64,000 nt of DNA. Origin: Paenibacillus spiritus (GTDB lineage: Bacteria > Bacillota > Bacilli > Paenibacillales > Paenibacillaceae). Of this stretch, positions 17,508 to 26,402 are shown piece by piece; the stretch's first letter is position 1; each line of letters starts with the position of its first letter. The DNA lies in NCBI RefSeq assembly GCF_008710135.1, contig NZ_VYKK01000005.1, forward strand, positions 62,001-126,000, read 5' to 3'. A model generated the notes under the pieces. The model did not search any database and was not told the DNA's origin. It worked only from the letters and a program-made list of their open reading frames with translations. Position numbers and translations under genes: made by a program.

Positions 17508-18278
17508 GTGAAAGCAATGAAAAAGAGATTTGCTGGATTAATGGTGCTTGCTCTGATTTTTAGTCTGTCTTTCGTGGGATCGGCCTTTGCCAGCAGCAAT
17601 GAGGTCAAGCTGATCGACTCGGATATCAGCGTTATTTATAAAAACGGTTACGTAGGATTCAGCGGCGATATCGAAGTGGCCAATCTCGGGGCTTCAAAGA
17701 GCGTGACGGTCCATTATACGCCGGATAACGTCAATTGGTATGATGCAAGCGCGTCTTATGTAGGGCCGACGGATTCCACGCATGAGAAATGGCACTTCCT
17801 TATTTACACCAACGATTCTACAAATGCGCAGCATACGGAACTGAAGAATCTGCATTCCCTGAAATTTGCCGTTAAATACGTGGTGAACAACCAGACCTAC
17901 TGGGACAACAACGGGGGGGCCAATTACTACAATGAAGTGAACAGTAACTATCCCCTGACCTCCATCATTCTGGGGGTGCCGAACGTGCTGAACGCCAACA
18001 GCAAGCTGAGCGACGGTGCGTTCAGCGGCAATATCTATGTGAAGAACTTAAGCCCGGTGAAGAACGTTAAAGTAGTCTACACTACGGATAACTGGGCTAC
18101 AACGCATGAAGGGAACGCCTCGTACGGCTACTCCCTGAATAATTTCAACAGTGTGGAAGACTGGACATACAGCTTCAACGTTCCCGGAGCCACCAATGTC
18201 CAGTACGCCATTTCTTATACGGTAGACGGCCAGACGTATTGGGACAACAACTACGGCCACAATTACAGCGTGAACTGA
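17508..18278 (+). CDS. secreted protein with two CBM21-type carbohydrate-binding domains
   Basis: 256 residues: signal peptide 1-28 ending AFA, then two CBM21-like modules of about 105 residues (about 35-140 and 160-256). Each has the family pattern VxVxNL..xKxVxVxYTxDxW, then the end motif YxVxxQTYWDNNxGxNY. CBM21 modules bind starch or glycogen-type glucans. There is no catalytic domain, so it is a stand-alone binding protein. GTG 17508 is preferred over ATG 17517 because GAGGAGAG lies 9 nt before the GTG. It lies between sugar-sensing and sugar-uptake genes; about 230 bp upstream is AT-rich with no clear promoter that I can defend. Confidence 0.85.
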   Translation: MKAMKKRFAGLMVLALIFSLSFVGSAFASSNEVKLIDSDISVIYKNGYVGFSGDIEVANLGASKSVTVHYTPDNVNWYDASASYVGPTDSTHEKWHFLIYTNDSTNAQHTELKNLHSLKFAVKYVVNNQTYWDNNGGANYYNEVNSNYPLTSIILGVPNVLNANSKLSDGAFSGNIYVKNLSPVKNVKVVYTTDNWATTHEGNASYGYSLNNFNSVEDWTYSFNVPGATNVQYAISYTVDGQTYWDNNYGHNYSVN

Positions 18279-18313
18279 TGCGTTCTTTTCTCTAGAAAAG
18301 GCGTGTTGATCGG

Positions 18314-18352
18314 AGGACCGCAGGAAGCCCAGCGCTTCTTGCGGTCCTTTTT
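18314..18352 (+). terminator. intrinsic terminator after CBM21 gene
   Basis: 14-bp stem (18314-18327 with 18335-18348, one G:U), loop CCCAGCG, then five T residues. Confidence 0.92.
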
Positions 18353-18397
18353 CGGCTGGATGTGAGAATTTTAATAAAACAAATCAGGATTTTATAT

Positions 18398-18425
18398 TCG
18401 CAACCGCTTACACGAAGAGCATAAT
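18398..18425 (+). promoter_or_regulatory. putative mglBAC promoter with catabolite-responsive-element-like site
   Basis: CGCAACCGCTTACA (18399-18412) matches most of the CcpA site consensus TGWAARCGYTWNCW. It overlaps a weak -35 (TTCGCA), with CATAAT (18420-18425) 16 bp later as -10. Carbon catabolite repression of a sugar transporter would be expected; the call rests on pattern match only. Confidence 0.5.
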
Positions 18426-18495
18426 AAAGACGTACCCCGGATACACCAAGGGGATTGAATACAAACAAACATAATCGTAGGAGGTCAAATTCAAT

Positions 18496-19572
18496 ATGAA
18501 AAAAATAACTCCGGTATTACTCGCAAGCGCACTGCTCGGAGCGGCTCTCGCAGGATGCGGCAACAATAACAACAACGACAAGGCGGCAGGTTCCAGCAAT
18601 GCACCGGCTTCGAGCGCGGCAACATCCGGCGATTCGGGCAAGACTCCGAAAGTCGGCGTAGCGATCTATAAATTTGACGATACCTTCATGACCGGCGTCC
18701 GCAACGCAATCGAGAGTTCCGCCAAGGGCGTGGCCACCGTGGATATCGTAGACAGCCAGAACTCGCAGCCTACGCAGAATGACAAGGTGGACCTGTTCAT
18801 CAACAAGAAATATGACGGCATGCTGATCAACCCGGTTGACCGTACGGCGGCAGGCGTTATCATCGACAAAGCCAAGTCGGCGGACATTCCGGTCGTATTC
18901 CTGAACCGCGAACCGCTGCCGGAAGATATGAAGAAATGGGACAAAGTGTATTACGTAGGCGCCAAGGCCGAAGAGTCCGGCACCCTGTCCGGCCAGATCA
19001 TTGTAGACTACTGGAAAGCCCATCCCGAAGCCGACAAGAACGGCGACGGCGTTCTGCAATACGTCATGCTGAAGGGCGAGCCGGGGCACCAGGATGCCGA
19101 GCTCCGCACCACGTACTCCATACAGGCGATTGAAGATGCCGGCATCAAGGTCGAGAAGCTGGCCGAAGACACCGCAATGTGGGACCGCGTCAAAGGCCAG
19201 GAGAAGATGGCTGCGTTCCTCGGTTCGCACGGCGACAAGATCGAAGCCGTACTGGCCAACAATGACGACATGGCGCTCGGTGCCATCGAAGCGCTGAAAG
19301 CCGCCGGATACTTCACCGGCGACAAGTACATGCCGGTTGTCGGCGTTGACGCTACCGCTCCTGCCGTTCAGGCGCTGCAGGAAGGCACGCTGCTCGGAAC
19401 GGTGCTGAACGACGCGAATAACCAGGGCAAGGCGGCAATCACGCTGGCCGCGCTGCTGGCCAAGGGCGAAACGCCGACCAAAGACAATGTGGGCTTCGAC
19501 ATCACGGACAATCAGTATGTATGGATTTCGTACAAGAAGATCACCAAAGACAATGTCGGCGACGTGAAATAA
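18496..19572 (+). CDS. mglB: galactose/methyl-galactoside ABC transporter substrate-binding lipoprotein
   Basis: 358 residues. Lipobox LAGCG (Cys about 22), Asn/Ser-rich spacer, then a MglB-type periplasmic binding fold starting VGVAIYKFDDTFM. A calcium-binding loop (DKNGDGVLQ) like that of E. coli MglB is present, as are sugar-contact regions (FLNREP, ANNDDMALGA, VVGVDATA). TAGGAGG precedes the ATG. It is the first gene of a three-gene transporter with mglA and mglC. Galactose or methyl-galactoside specificity follows from family resemblance; glucose or related sugars are possible. Confidence 0.93.
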   Translation: MKKITPVLLASALLGAALAGCGNNNNNDKAAGSSNAPASSAATSGDSGKTPKVGVAIYKFDDTFMTGVRNAIESSAKGVATVDIVDSQNSQPTQNDKVDLFINKKYDGMLINPVDRTAAGVIIDKAKSADIPVVFLNREPLPEDMKKWDKVYYVGAKAEESGTLSGQIIVDYWKAHPEADKNGDGVLQYVMLKGEPGHQDAELRTTYSIQAIEDAGIKVEKLAEDTAMWDRVKGQEKMAAFLGSHGDKIEAVLANNDDMALGAIEALKAAGYFTGDKYMPVVGVDATAPAVQALQEGTLLGTVLNDANNQGKAAITLAALLAKGETPTKDNVGFDITDNQYVWISYKKITKDNVGDVK

Positions 19573-19599
19573 GCCTGAACAGGCCGATTGCGAGGATAT

Positions 19600-19631
19600 C
19601 CCGGGGAGCCGCTGATGAGGGCCTCCCCGGG
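19600..19631 (+). promoter_or_regulatory. hairpin between mglB and mglA
   Basis: Perfect 9-bp stem CCCGGGGAG/CTCCCCGGG with a 14-nt loop and no T-run. Hairpins at this position commonly protect the binding-protein message and lower expression of the ATPase and permease genes. Confidence 0.6.
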
Positions 19632-19725
19632 CTTCCTTTGCCCGGCCGATTCGACGAAGTGGAGCAGGAAACAGGAGAACCGCTGTGCCTCTCATGCAAA
19701 GACAAATAACAAGGGGGCGTCATAC

Positions 19726-21237
19726 ATGGCTCAGAGCGAGTTTTTGCTTGAAATGAACAATATCACCAAAGAATTTCCCGGCGTCAAGGCGCTGGACGGC
19801 GTGACCCTGAAGGTCCGTCCCGGCAGCGTGCATGCGCTGATGGGCGAGAACGGCGCCGGCAAGTCGACGCTGATGAAATGCCTCTTCGGCATTTATTCGC
19901 CGGACGGCGGCGAAATCTTTTTGAACGGGGAGAAGGCCCGTATCACGAATTCAAGCGAAGCGCTTGCGAACGGAATTTCCATGATTCATCAGGAGCTGCA
20001 CCCGGTGCCGTTCCGAAATGTAATGGAGAATATCTGGCTGGGACGTTTTCCGACACGGGGAATCGGCCCGCTGCAATTTATTGACCACAAGAAGATGTTC
20101 ACGGATACCGAAGCGCTGTTCAAGGACCTCGACATTGATCTCGATCCCGAGGTGCTGGTGGGCAAGCTCTCTGTCTCCAAAATCCAATCCATCGAAATCG
20201 CGAAAGCCGTCTCCTTCAATTCCCGGGTCATCGTCATGGACGAACCGACTTCATCGCTGACCGCCGTGGAAGTGCAGCATTTGTTCCGGATTATCCGGGA
20301 CCTGCAGAAGCGGGGCGTGGCCATTATTTATATATCGCACAAAATGGAAGAAATCCTCGAAATCTCGGATGAAGTTACGATTATGCGAGACGGCCGGAAG
20401 ATCGGCACCTGGCCTGCAGCCGAGCTGACCACCGATCTGATCATCTCCCGGATGGTCGGACGCGATCTGACGAACCGTTTCCCCGAGCGGCATAATGTGC
20501 CGGGTGAAGTGTTCCTAAAGGCGGAAGGCCTGACCTCCCCGAATCCGAGGTCGTTCAAGGATGTCTCGTTCGAACTGCGGCGCGGCGAAATTCTCGGCGT
20601 CGGCGGTCTTGTCGGAGCGCAGCGGACCGAGGTGATCGAGGCTCTGTTCGGGCTCCGGTCTCTTCAGTCCGGCAAAATTATGATCCAGGGCAAAGAAGTG
20701 CGGATTCATTCGCCGCAGGATGCCATGAAGCACGGACTGGCCCTGCTGACCGAGGAACGGCGCGTTACCGGGATTTTCCCGGTGCTCTCGGTGCATGAGA
20801 ACGGCGCGATTGCCAACCTGGACAGTTATATGACGCCTTATGGTCTCCTGGACGGCAAGAAGAAGCGAGAAGAAGTCGATGCCATGATCGCCAAGCTGCG
20901 CACGAAGACGCCGACAACCAAGACGCGGATTATGAACCTTTCGGGGGGCAACCAGCAGAAGGTGCTTCTGGCCAGATGGCTGCTGACCGAACCGGAAGTG
21001 CTGCTGCTCGACGAACCGACCCGCGGAATTGACGTCGGCGCCAAATTTGAAATCTATTCGATCATTGCCGATCTGGCCCGGCAGGGCAAGAGCATTATCA
21101 TGATCTCCTCCGAAATGCCGGAACTGCTCGGAATGTCCGACCGGGTCATGGTCATGTCGGAAGGGCGGCTGACCGGCATCCTGGAAGGCGACAAGGCAAC
21201 CGAGACCGAAGTGATGCGCCTGGCGGCCCAGCATTAG
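19726..21237 (+). CDS. mglA: sugar ABC transporter ATPase, two fused nucleotide-binding domains
   Basis: 503 residues from ATG 19726 (AAGGGGG 9 nt upstream). The frame extends upstream to 19588, but that part overlaps the intergenic hairpin and is not coding. The N-terminal domain has Walker A GENGAGKST (40-48), the Q-loop and MDEPTSSL. The C-terminal domain has LSGGNQQKVLLARWL and LLDEPTRGIDVGAK but a degenerate P-loop (GGLVGAQRTE), which is normal for MglA/RbsA proteins. It energises uptake of the sugar delivered by MglB through MglC. Confidence 0.96.
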   Translation: MAQSEFLLEMNNITKEFPGVKALDGVTLKVRPGSVHALMGENGAGKSTLMKCLFGIYSPDGGEIFLNGEKARITNSSEALANGISMIHQELHPVPFRNVMENIWLGRFPTRGIGPLQFIDHKKMFTDTEALFKDLDIDLDPEVLVGKLSVSKIQSIEIAKAVSFNSRVIVMDEPTSSLTAVEVQHLFRIIRDLQKRGVAIIYISHKMEEILEISDEVTIMRDGRKIGTWPAAELTTDLIISRMVGRDLTNRFPERHNVPGEVFLKAEGLTSPNPRSFKDVSFELRRGEILGVGGLVGAQRTEVIEALFGLRSLQSGKIMIQGKEVRIHSPQDAMKHGLALLTEERRVTGIFPVLSVHENGAIANLDSYMTPYGLLDGKKKREEVDAMIAKLRTKTPTTKTRIMNLSGGNQQKVLLARWLLTEPEVLLLDEPTRGIDVGAKFEIYSIIADLARQGKSIIMISSEMPELLGMSDRVMVMSEGRLTGILEGDKATETEVMRLAAQH

Positions 21238-21306
21238 TCCCGCCCCGGTGCGATTGATAAGAAGAGAGAGATTATCCGAGCCAAGTTTCGAAGGAGGAAC
21301 CCATCC

Positions 21307-22314
21307 ATGAACGCCAAAAAAATGCAAGGCTTTATCTCGCAAAACGCGATTTACATCGTGCTCGTTGTCCTGATTCTGGGCATTTCCATCTATGAGCCCA
21401 ATTTCGTCTCCGTCAACACCCTGCGCGACATCCTGATTCAGTCGTCGACGCGCGTCATTATTGCCCTTGGAGTCGCCTTCGTTCTCATTACAGCCGGCAC
21501 CGACTTGTCGGCGGGCCGCGTCGTCGGTCTGACCGCTGTCATCTCGGCGTCGATGCTGCAAATTCCGGATTATTCCCGGAGATTCTACCCGGACCTTCCG
21601 CAGCTTAATGTCCTGATTCCGATTCTGCTTGCTATCCTGGCCGGTCTGGTCTGCGGCCTGGTCAACGGTCTCATTGTCTCGAAGCTCAATGTTCCGCCGT
21701 TCATTGCGACTCTCGGCACGATGGTTATCGTGCTCGGCGTCAACTCGCTCTACTTCGACATGAAGCCCAACCAGTCCCAGCCGATCGGCGGCCTGCGCGA
21801 AGACTTCACGACCATCGGCTCCGGCTTCATCGGCAAAGGGCAGTATTCCATCCCTTATATTGTCATCATCGCCATTGTCGTGGCGGCCATCGTCTGGGTC
21901 GTCTTCAACAAGACGAAGCTGGGCAAGAACATGTACGCGATCGGCGGCAACATGCAGGCCGCGAAGGTATCCGGGATTAACGTCTCCCGCAATCTTGTGT
22001 ACCTGTACGCGATTGCCGGCGCTCTCTACGGCCTGGCCGGCGTGCTGGAAGCAGCCCGGACCGGCGGCGCGACGAACAACTACGGCAACATGTACGAACT
22101 GGACGCTATCGCGGCCTGCGTAGTCGGCGGCGTCTCCACGACAGGCGGTATCGGCACAGTGCCGGGCGTGCTGGTCGGGGTTATCATCTTCACGCTGATC
22201 AACTATGGCCTGACCTTTATCGGCATCAGCCCTTACTATCAACTGATTATCAAAGGGATCATCATCGTGGCGGCGGTAGCCTTCGATATGCGCAAATATT
22301 CCGCCAAGCATTGA
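21307..22314 (+). CDS. mglC: galactoside ABC transporter permease
   Basis: 335-residue polytopic membrane protein of the BPD_transp_2 family with 8-10 hydrophobic segments. Recognisable blocks: ITAGTDLSAGRVVGLTAV, LGTMVIVLGVNSLY, GKNMYAIGGNMQAAKVSGI and GGVSTTGGIGTVPGVLVG (the segment contacting the ATPase). AAGGAGG lies 11 nt before ATG 21307. Last gene of the operon; a stable hairpin follows. Confidence 0.95.
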   Translation: MNAKKMQGFISQNAIYIVLVVLILGISIYEPNFVSVNTLRDILIQSSTRVIIALGVAFVLITAGTDLSAGRVVGLTAVISASMLQIPDYSRRFYPDLPQLNVLIPILLAILAGLVCGLVNGLIVSKLNVPPFIATLGTMVIVLGVNSLYFDMKPNQSQPIGGLREDFTTIGSGFIGKGQYSIPYIVIIAIVVAAIVWVVFNKTKLGKNMYAIGGNMQAAKVSGINVSRNLVYLYAIAGALYGLAGVLEAARTGGATNNYGNMYELDAIAACVVGGVSTTGGIGTVPGVLVGVIIFTLINYGLTFIGISPYYQLIIKGIIIVAAVAFDMRKYSAKH

Positions 22315-22347
22315 TTGTCAGGCATCCTCCCCTCCCGATATCCCATC

Positions 22348-22384
22348 GTACAGCCCTTCCGCTCTTCCTGCGGAGGGGCTGTAC
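22348..22384 (+). terminator. hairpin ending the mglBAC operon
   Basis: 15-bp stem (22348-22362 with 22370-22384, one G:U), loop TCTTCCT, followed by TTGCGTTC; weak T-tract. Confidence 0.7.
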
Positions 22385-22486
22385 TTGCGTTCATTCAGGC
22401 CGCCGAACGCCGCACCTTCCCGGCTCTCCGTCCATATGATGTAGGCGAGAGTCCCGATAACCGGGAGAACGGGAGGAGAGGAAAGC

Positions 22487-24430
22487 ATGATTGCAATCAG
22501 ATGGGACGGAGAAGAGGGACAGGGAACGAGGATCAGGGAGGTATGGCGGTGGAACGGCGAGGGCTGGAACGAGCCGGTTCCGCAGCCGGACAGGAACGCC
22601 CGGCAGTCCGGGGCGGCCGAGGTTCTGCTTCCGGTACAGCCGGGCTGGTACCTGGTCCGCTACTCGAGGGAGACGGCATCCGATGAAGATTCGTCCGGGG
22701 CGCGCAGAATGCCGCGGGTCTCCGGGCTTCATCCTGCGCCGTTCCGAACGGGCGAAGGGACCCGCTGGGGATACATCGACGACCACGGCCGGACGGCGGT
22801 GGAGCCGGTCTTTGAGTACGCGGAGCCCTTTCAGGAGAACGGTCTCGCCATTGTTCAGCAGGACGGACGAAGCGGGCTGCTGGATGCGAACGGCCGCCTT
22901 CGCGTCAAGGCGGTATTCGAGGTGCTGCTGCCCTTCAGCGAAGGACGGGCGGTAGCCAGCGATCAGAAAGGATACTTGCTGATCAACGAGAACGGCAGGG
23001 AGATCACCGGAAGCCGGCGGTATCCGTTCCTGAATACGCTGGAGAACGGCCGTGCCCTGTTCGGTACCGCCAGCAGCGGCGGAATGCTGTACGGTTATCT
23101 GGACAAGGAAGGCAGGGAGGCCATTCCCGCCCGCTACCCGGAAGCGGAGGATTTCCGGCAGGGGCGGGCGCTTGTGAAGCTGCCGGACGGCAGCTATGCC
23201 CTGATCAATCCCGACGGGCAGATTCTGCATGCGTACAACTATGTCTTTGTCGGCAGTCCGGGGGATGGCCTTCTGCCGTTCCAGCTGGAGGAGAACGGCA
23301 GGTACGGATATATCAGCGAAGAAGGCGATGAGGTTATCGCCCCCCGCTTCACCTCCGCGCTGCCCTTCAGCGAGGGGCGCGCGGTTGTCAATACCGCGCC
23401 GGATTACGGCAGCGCCTTCGGTCTGATTGACCGGTCGGGAAGCTTCATCACCGAGCCGAAATACGCGGATGTACAGCAGCTCGGAGAAGGCGTGGTTGCC
23501 CTCGGTACGCCGGTCTCGCAGCAGGAGCCGTACCGGGGAACCCGCTACAAGCTGGCTTCGGCGGAAGACGGGCGGATTCTCCATCCGGGTCCGCTTCAGA
23601 GCGTGAGCCGGTACACCGAAGGGTATGCGTCGGTATCCGACGGCGCGCAGACGTATTGGGTCGATCCGTCGGGAAGACGGGCCGCCTTTCTCCCGGCTGT
23701 AGAGGGCAACGGGATGATGACTTTCAGCGGAAAGCTGGTCCGGGCGGATGTCAATCTCCGCACTTCCTACTATGAACGGAGCGGCAGGCAGGTATGGCAG
23801 GAGAACAAGCTGATTCCGCTGAAGCCGCCTTATGCCGTCGCCGAGCAGCTCTTTCATCCGGGTCCGGAGATTCTGGTCTACTATCCGAAGGTTCGGGGAA
23901 TTTCGGATGAGAAGGCGTCGGAGGAGGTTAACCGCCGCCTCAGGGAGCTGTCCATCCCCCGGGACAGTCCGGGCGAGCCGGGACAAGGGGACTCCAGCTA
24001 TACGGGCGATTTTGACGTTGTCTATTTCCACAAGAATCTGCTGGTGCTGGAGCTGAACGGCTACCGGATGCCTTACGGCGCCGCCCACGGCATGCCGACC
24101 CGGATATACACGCCTCTTAATCTCCGGACCGGCCGCTTCTATACGCTGTCCGACCTGTTCAAGCCGGAAGCTCCCTATACCCGGAGATTGGGGGAGATTG
24201 TGGGCAGACAGATCGCGAACGATCCGCAGTACAGTTATGTTTTTCCGGACAGCTACAAGGGCATTGCTCCCGATCAGCCGTTCTATGTCGACAGCGGCGC
24301 GCTGTATCTGGTGTTTGCTCCTTATGAAATTGCGCCCTATGCCGCCGGGTTCCCCGTCTTCCGCATTCCATTCGCCGAAATTATGGGGCTGATCTCCACC
24401 GAGGGCGACTTCTGGCAGTCCTTCCACTGA
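22487..24430 (+). CDS. WG-repeat protein with DUF3298/RsiV-like C-terminal domain
   Basis: 647 residues. About eight WG-type beta repeats (WGYIDDHGRTAVEPVFEYAEPF, YGYISEEGDEVIAPRFTSALPF, FGLIDRSGSFITEPKYADV and similar) occupy roughly residues 85-420. The C-terminus (about 440-640) resembles the DUF4163/DUF3298 domain found in RsiV-type proteins (YYPKVRGISDEKASEEVNRRL, GAAHGMPTRIYTPLNLRTG, PFYVDSGALYLVFAPYEIAPYAAG). No signal peptide or TM segment is visible at the chosen ATG, which has GGGAGGAGAGG upstream. That is unusual, since RsiV-like domains are normally extracytoplasmic. Function unknown. Confidence 0.82.
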   Translation: MIAIRWDGEEGQGTRIREVWRWNGEGWNEPVPQPDRNARQSGAAEVLLPVQPGWYLVRYSRETASDEDSSGARRMPRVSGLHPAPFRTGEGTRWGYIDDHGRTAVEPVFEYAEPFQENGLAIVQQDGRSGLLDANGRLRVKAVFEVLLPFSEGRAVASDQKGYLLINENGREITGSRRYPFLNTLENGRALFGTASSGGMLYGYLDKEGREAIPARYPEAEDFRQGRALVKLPDGSYALINPDGQILHAYNYVFVGSPGDGLLPFQLEENGRYGYISEEGDEVIAPRFTSALPFSEGRAVVNTAPDYGSAFGLIDRSGSFITEPKYADVQQLGEGVVALGTPVSQQEPYRGTRYKLASAEDGRILHPGPLQSVSRYTEGYASVSDGAQTYWVDPSGRRAAFLPAVEGNGMMTFSGKLVRADVNLRTSYYERSGRQVWQENKLIPLKPPYAVAEQLFHPGPEILVYYPKVRGISDEKASEEVNRRLRELSIPRDSPGEPGQGDSSYTGDFDVVYFHKNLLVLELNGYRMPYGAAHGMPTRIYTPLNLRTGRFYTLSDLFKPEAPYTRRLGEIVGRQIANDPQYSYVFPDSYKGIAPDQPFYVDSGALYLVFAPYEIAPYAAGFPVFRIPFAEIMGLISTEGDFWQSFH

Positions 24431-24562
24431 ACCCAAAGCCCAATCTGTGAAGAAATAGGCAGTTCGACGGATGCACCCTCTCCTTCCGGCAGCCGATAAC
24501 GTTAGAAGAACGGCGTTCTATTGAGGTGTAAATAATTGGATAGTTCCTTGGGAGTAGATATG

Positions 24563-24571
24563 TGCTACAAT
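24563..24571 (+). promoter_or_regulatory. extended -10 promoter for the CAP-domain gene
   Basis: TG-C-TACAAT (24563-24571) about 92 nt upstream of the start; the -35 is poor, as is common with extended -10 promoters. Confidence 0.5.
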
Positions 24572-24663
24572 GACCGAGGAACTTATTACAGGTTTGTAAC
24601 TTTTGCCGCCTCAACGTTACCGGCACACCAATCGACAACATGATCTACAAGGAGATGGGGACA

Positions 24664-25377
24664 TTGAAGATGAACAAGAAGATGCGGACACTTATGGGTA
24701 CGGGTGCGGCAGCGGTGCTTGCACTGGGTCTTGCTTTCCCGGTCAACGCCTCTACGGCTTCGGCACAGACAGTTAAAACGATATATTCCTATTCGAGCAC
24801 ATCCGGACAGGCGGATTGGCTGAAATTCTGGCAGAATTTCTACAAGGTCTCGGCCGCTAAACCGGCTGCTTCCGCGGTACCGACCGCAGCGCCTGTGGCT
24901 TCGGCGAAGCCGGCGGCAACGCCGGCACCGACCCCGGCTCCAACTACAGCTCCAGCTCCGACGTCTGCTCCGGCAGCTACGCCTGCGGCGGCCCAGAGCG
25001 AGAGCGGAACGTTCGTTCAGCAGGTCGTAGCTCTCGTGAATGCCGAGCGTGCCAAAGCCGGTCTCGGCGCGGTTGCGCCGCTTGAGAGTCTGAACAAGGT
25101 AGCGGCAGCCAAGGCGACGGATATGCGGGTGAACAACTATTTCTCCCATACGTCCCCGACCTACGGTTCTCCGTTTGATATGATGGCCGCCTTCGGCGTG
25201 ACTTACCAGTATGCCGGCGAGAATATCGCCATGGGCCAGAAGACGCCGCAGGAGGTCATGACAGCCTGGATGAACAGCGCCGGTCACCGGGCGAACATTC
25301 TGAACGCCAACTTCAATTATATCGGCGCCGGCTTTGACGGCGGCTACTGGGTGCAGGAGTTCATCGGCAAAAAATAA
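24664..25377 (+). CDS. secreted CAP/SCP-domain protein (YkwD-like)
   Basis: About 237 residues. Signal peptide, then an Ala/Pro/Thr linker, then a bacterial CAP domain (about 115-237): LVNAERAKAGLGAVAP, FSHTSPTYGSPFDMM, AGENIAMG, AWMNSAGHRANILNANFNYIGAG, with the family His and Glu residues present. TTG 24664 lies 9 nt after AAGGAG; ATG 24670 is the alternative. An upstream in-frame ATG at 24640 lies before the ribosome binding site, so I rejected it. CAP proteins are linked to spores and envelopes in Bacilli; the activity is not established. Confidence 0.9.
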   Translation: MKMNKKMRTLMGTGAAAVLALGLAFPVNASTASAQTVKTIYSYSSTSGQADWLKFWQNFYKVSAAKPAASAVPTAAPVASAKPAATPAPTPAPTTAPAPTSAPAATPAAAQSESGTFVQQVVALVNAERAKAGLGAVAPLESLNKVAAAKATDMRVNNYFSHTSPTYGSPFDMMAAFGVTYQYAGENIAMGQKTPQEVMTAWMNSAGHRANILNANFNYIGAGFDGGYWVQEFIGKK

Positions 25378-25401
25378 TACCGGCTTTCAGCCGTGCCGGC
25401 A

Positions 25402-25439
25402 AGCCATTCCTTCCGCTTACGCGAAAGGGGTGGCTTTTT
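25402..25439 (+). terminator. intrinsic terminator after the CAP gene
   Basis: 11-bp stem AGCCATTCCTT/AAGGGGTGGCT with two G:U pairs, followed by TTTTT. Confidence 0.85.
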
Positions 25440-25518
25440 GCCGTGCATTTGCAAAAGCTCCCGGGAAGAATTATGTTTAGATATAAACCAGATGGAAGTA
25501 ATTGACGGAGGGATTATA

Positions 25519-26385
25519 ATGAAGGACTCCAGATGGACCTGGCGAAGCGTCGGCATTCTGTCGCTTGCGGCCAGTCTTTTGCTTGCAATCGGCTTCCTCT
25601 ATGCCGTGCGTGATATTGTAAATCCCCGGGGTGAGGAGCTTGCCGCCGGAACGCCGCAGGCCACCGCGCCTCCGGTGGAAGAAGAATACCGCATTGTGGC
25701 CCTCGGCGATTCCCTGGCCAAGGGAACGGGCGACCGGGACGGCAAGGGCTTCGCAAGACGTACGGTCGATGTGCTGACGGACCGGGGATTAAAGGCGAGC
25801 CTTGTGGCCAACCTGGGCGTCAACGGCTTGACGACAGCGGGTCTCCAGGACCGGCTGAAGGAAGAGGGGGTCCGCTACGCCGTGAAGAAGGCCAATGTGA
25901 TTCTGGTCTCCATCGGCGGCAATGACCTGTTCCGGGGCTCGGGCATCGCGGACGGGGGTGTCATTGCGGACGATGCCGGCACAGCCGCCGGGGAGACGCA
26001 GCCAAAGGCCTCCGCTCCCGCCCCCGCTGCTCAGGGCGAACTTGATCCGAAAGCGCTGCTCGGCGCGCTCCCCGCAGCCGCGGAACGGATGCGCTCCGCG
26101 CTCGACACGTTGATTGAACTGAACCCGCAGGCGAGCATTTACCTGATCGGGCTGTACAACCCTTTCGGCGATATACCGCAGCTTCTGCAGCCGGGCAATC
26201 AGGCGGTAAGCGCCTGGAACGGCGCTGTTCTGGATCTCGTCAATGTGCGGCCGGCGGTAACGCTGGTGCCGACCATGGACCTGTTCAGCGGCCGGCAGGC
26301 GGAATACTTGTCCAACGACCATTTTCACCCGAACGGGAACGGGTATGAACGGATGGCCCAGCGGATCGCCCAGGCGATCCGCTAA
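25519..26385 (+). CDS. SGNH/GDSL-family hydrolase, membrane anchored
   Basis: 288 residues from ATG 25519 (GGAGGGA upstream); the frame is open further upstream through the preceding terminator, which is not coding. One N-terminal TM segment (about 12-30) anchors an extracellular SGNH esterase/lipase domain. Block I is IVALGDSLAKGTG (nucleophile Ser), block II is NLGVNG, block III is GGNDLF, and block V is DHFHPNGNGY (Asp and His). An Ala/Pro insertion lies near residues 150-175. It is 17 bp upstream of the ABC ATPase gene, so the three genes probably form an operon. Substrate unknown. Confidence 0.9.
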   Translation: MKDSRWTWRSVGILSLAASLLLAIGFLYAVRDIVNPRGEELAAGTPQATAPPVEEEYRIVALGDSLAKGTGDRDGKGFARRTVDVLTDRGLKASLVANLGVNGLTTAGLQDRLKEEGVRYAVKKANVILVSIGGNDLFRGSGIADGGVIADDAGTAAGETQPKASAPAPAAQGELDPKALLGALPAAAERMRSALDTLIELNPQASIYLIGLYNPFGDIPQLLQPGNQAVSAWNGAVLDLVNVRPAVTLVPTMDLFSGRQAEYLSNDHFHPNGNGYERMAQRIAQAIR

Positions 26386-26402
26386 GAGAGGAGAAGGCAG
26401 CG

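Noticed and set aside
20515-22311. 598-codon minus-strand frame across mglA and mglC
   Set aside because: Opposite two clearly conserved genes; the composition is typical of an antisense shadow.
24572-24660. Possible c-di-AMP (ydaO) riboswitch before the CAP-domain gene
   Set aside because: The leader is too short and lacks the conserved ydaO core sequences.
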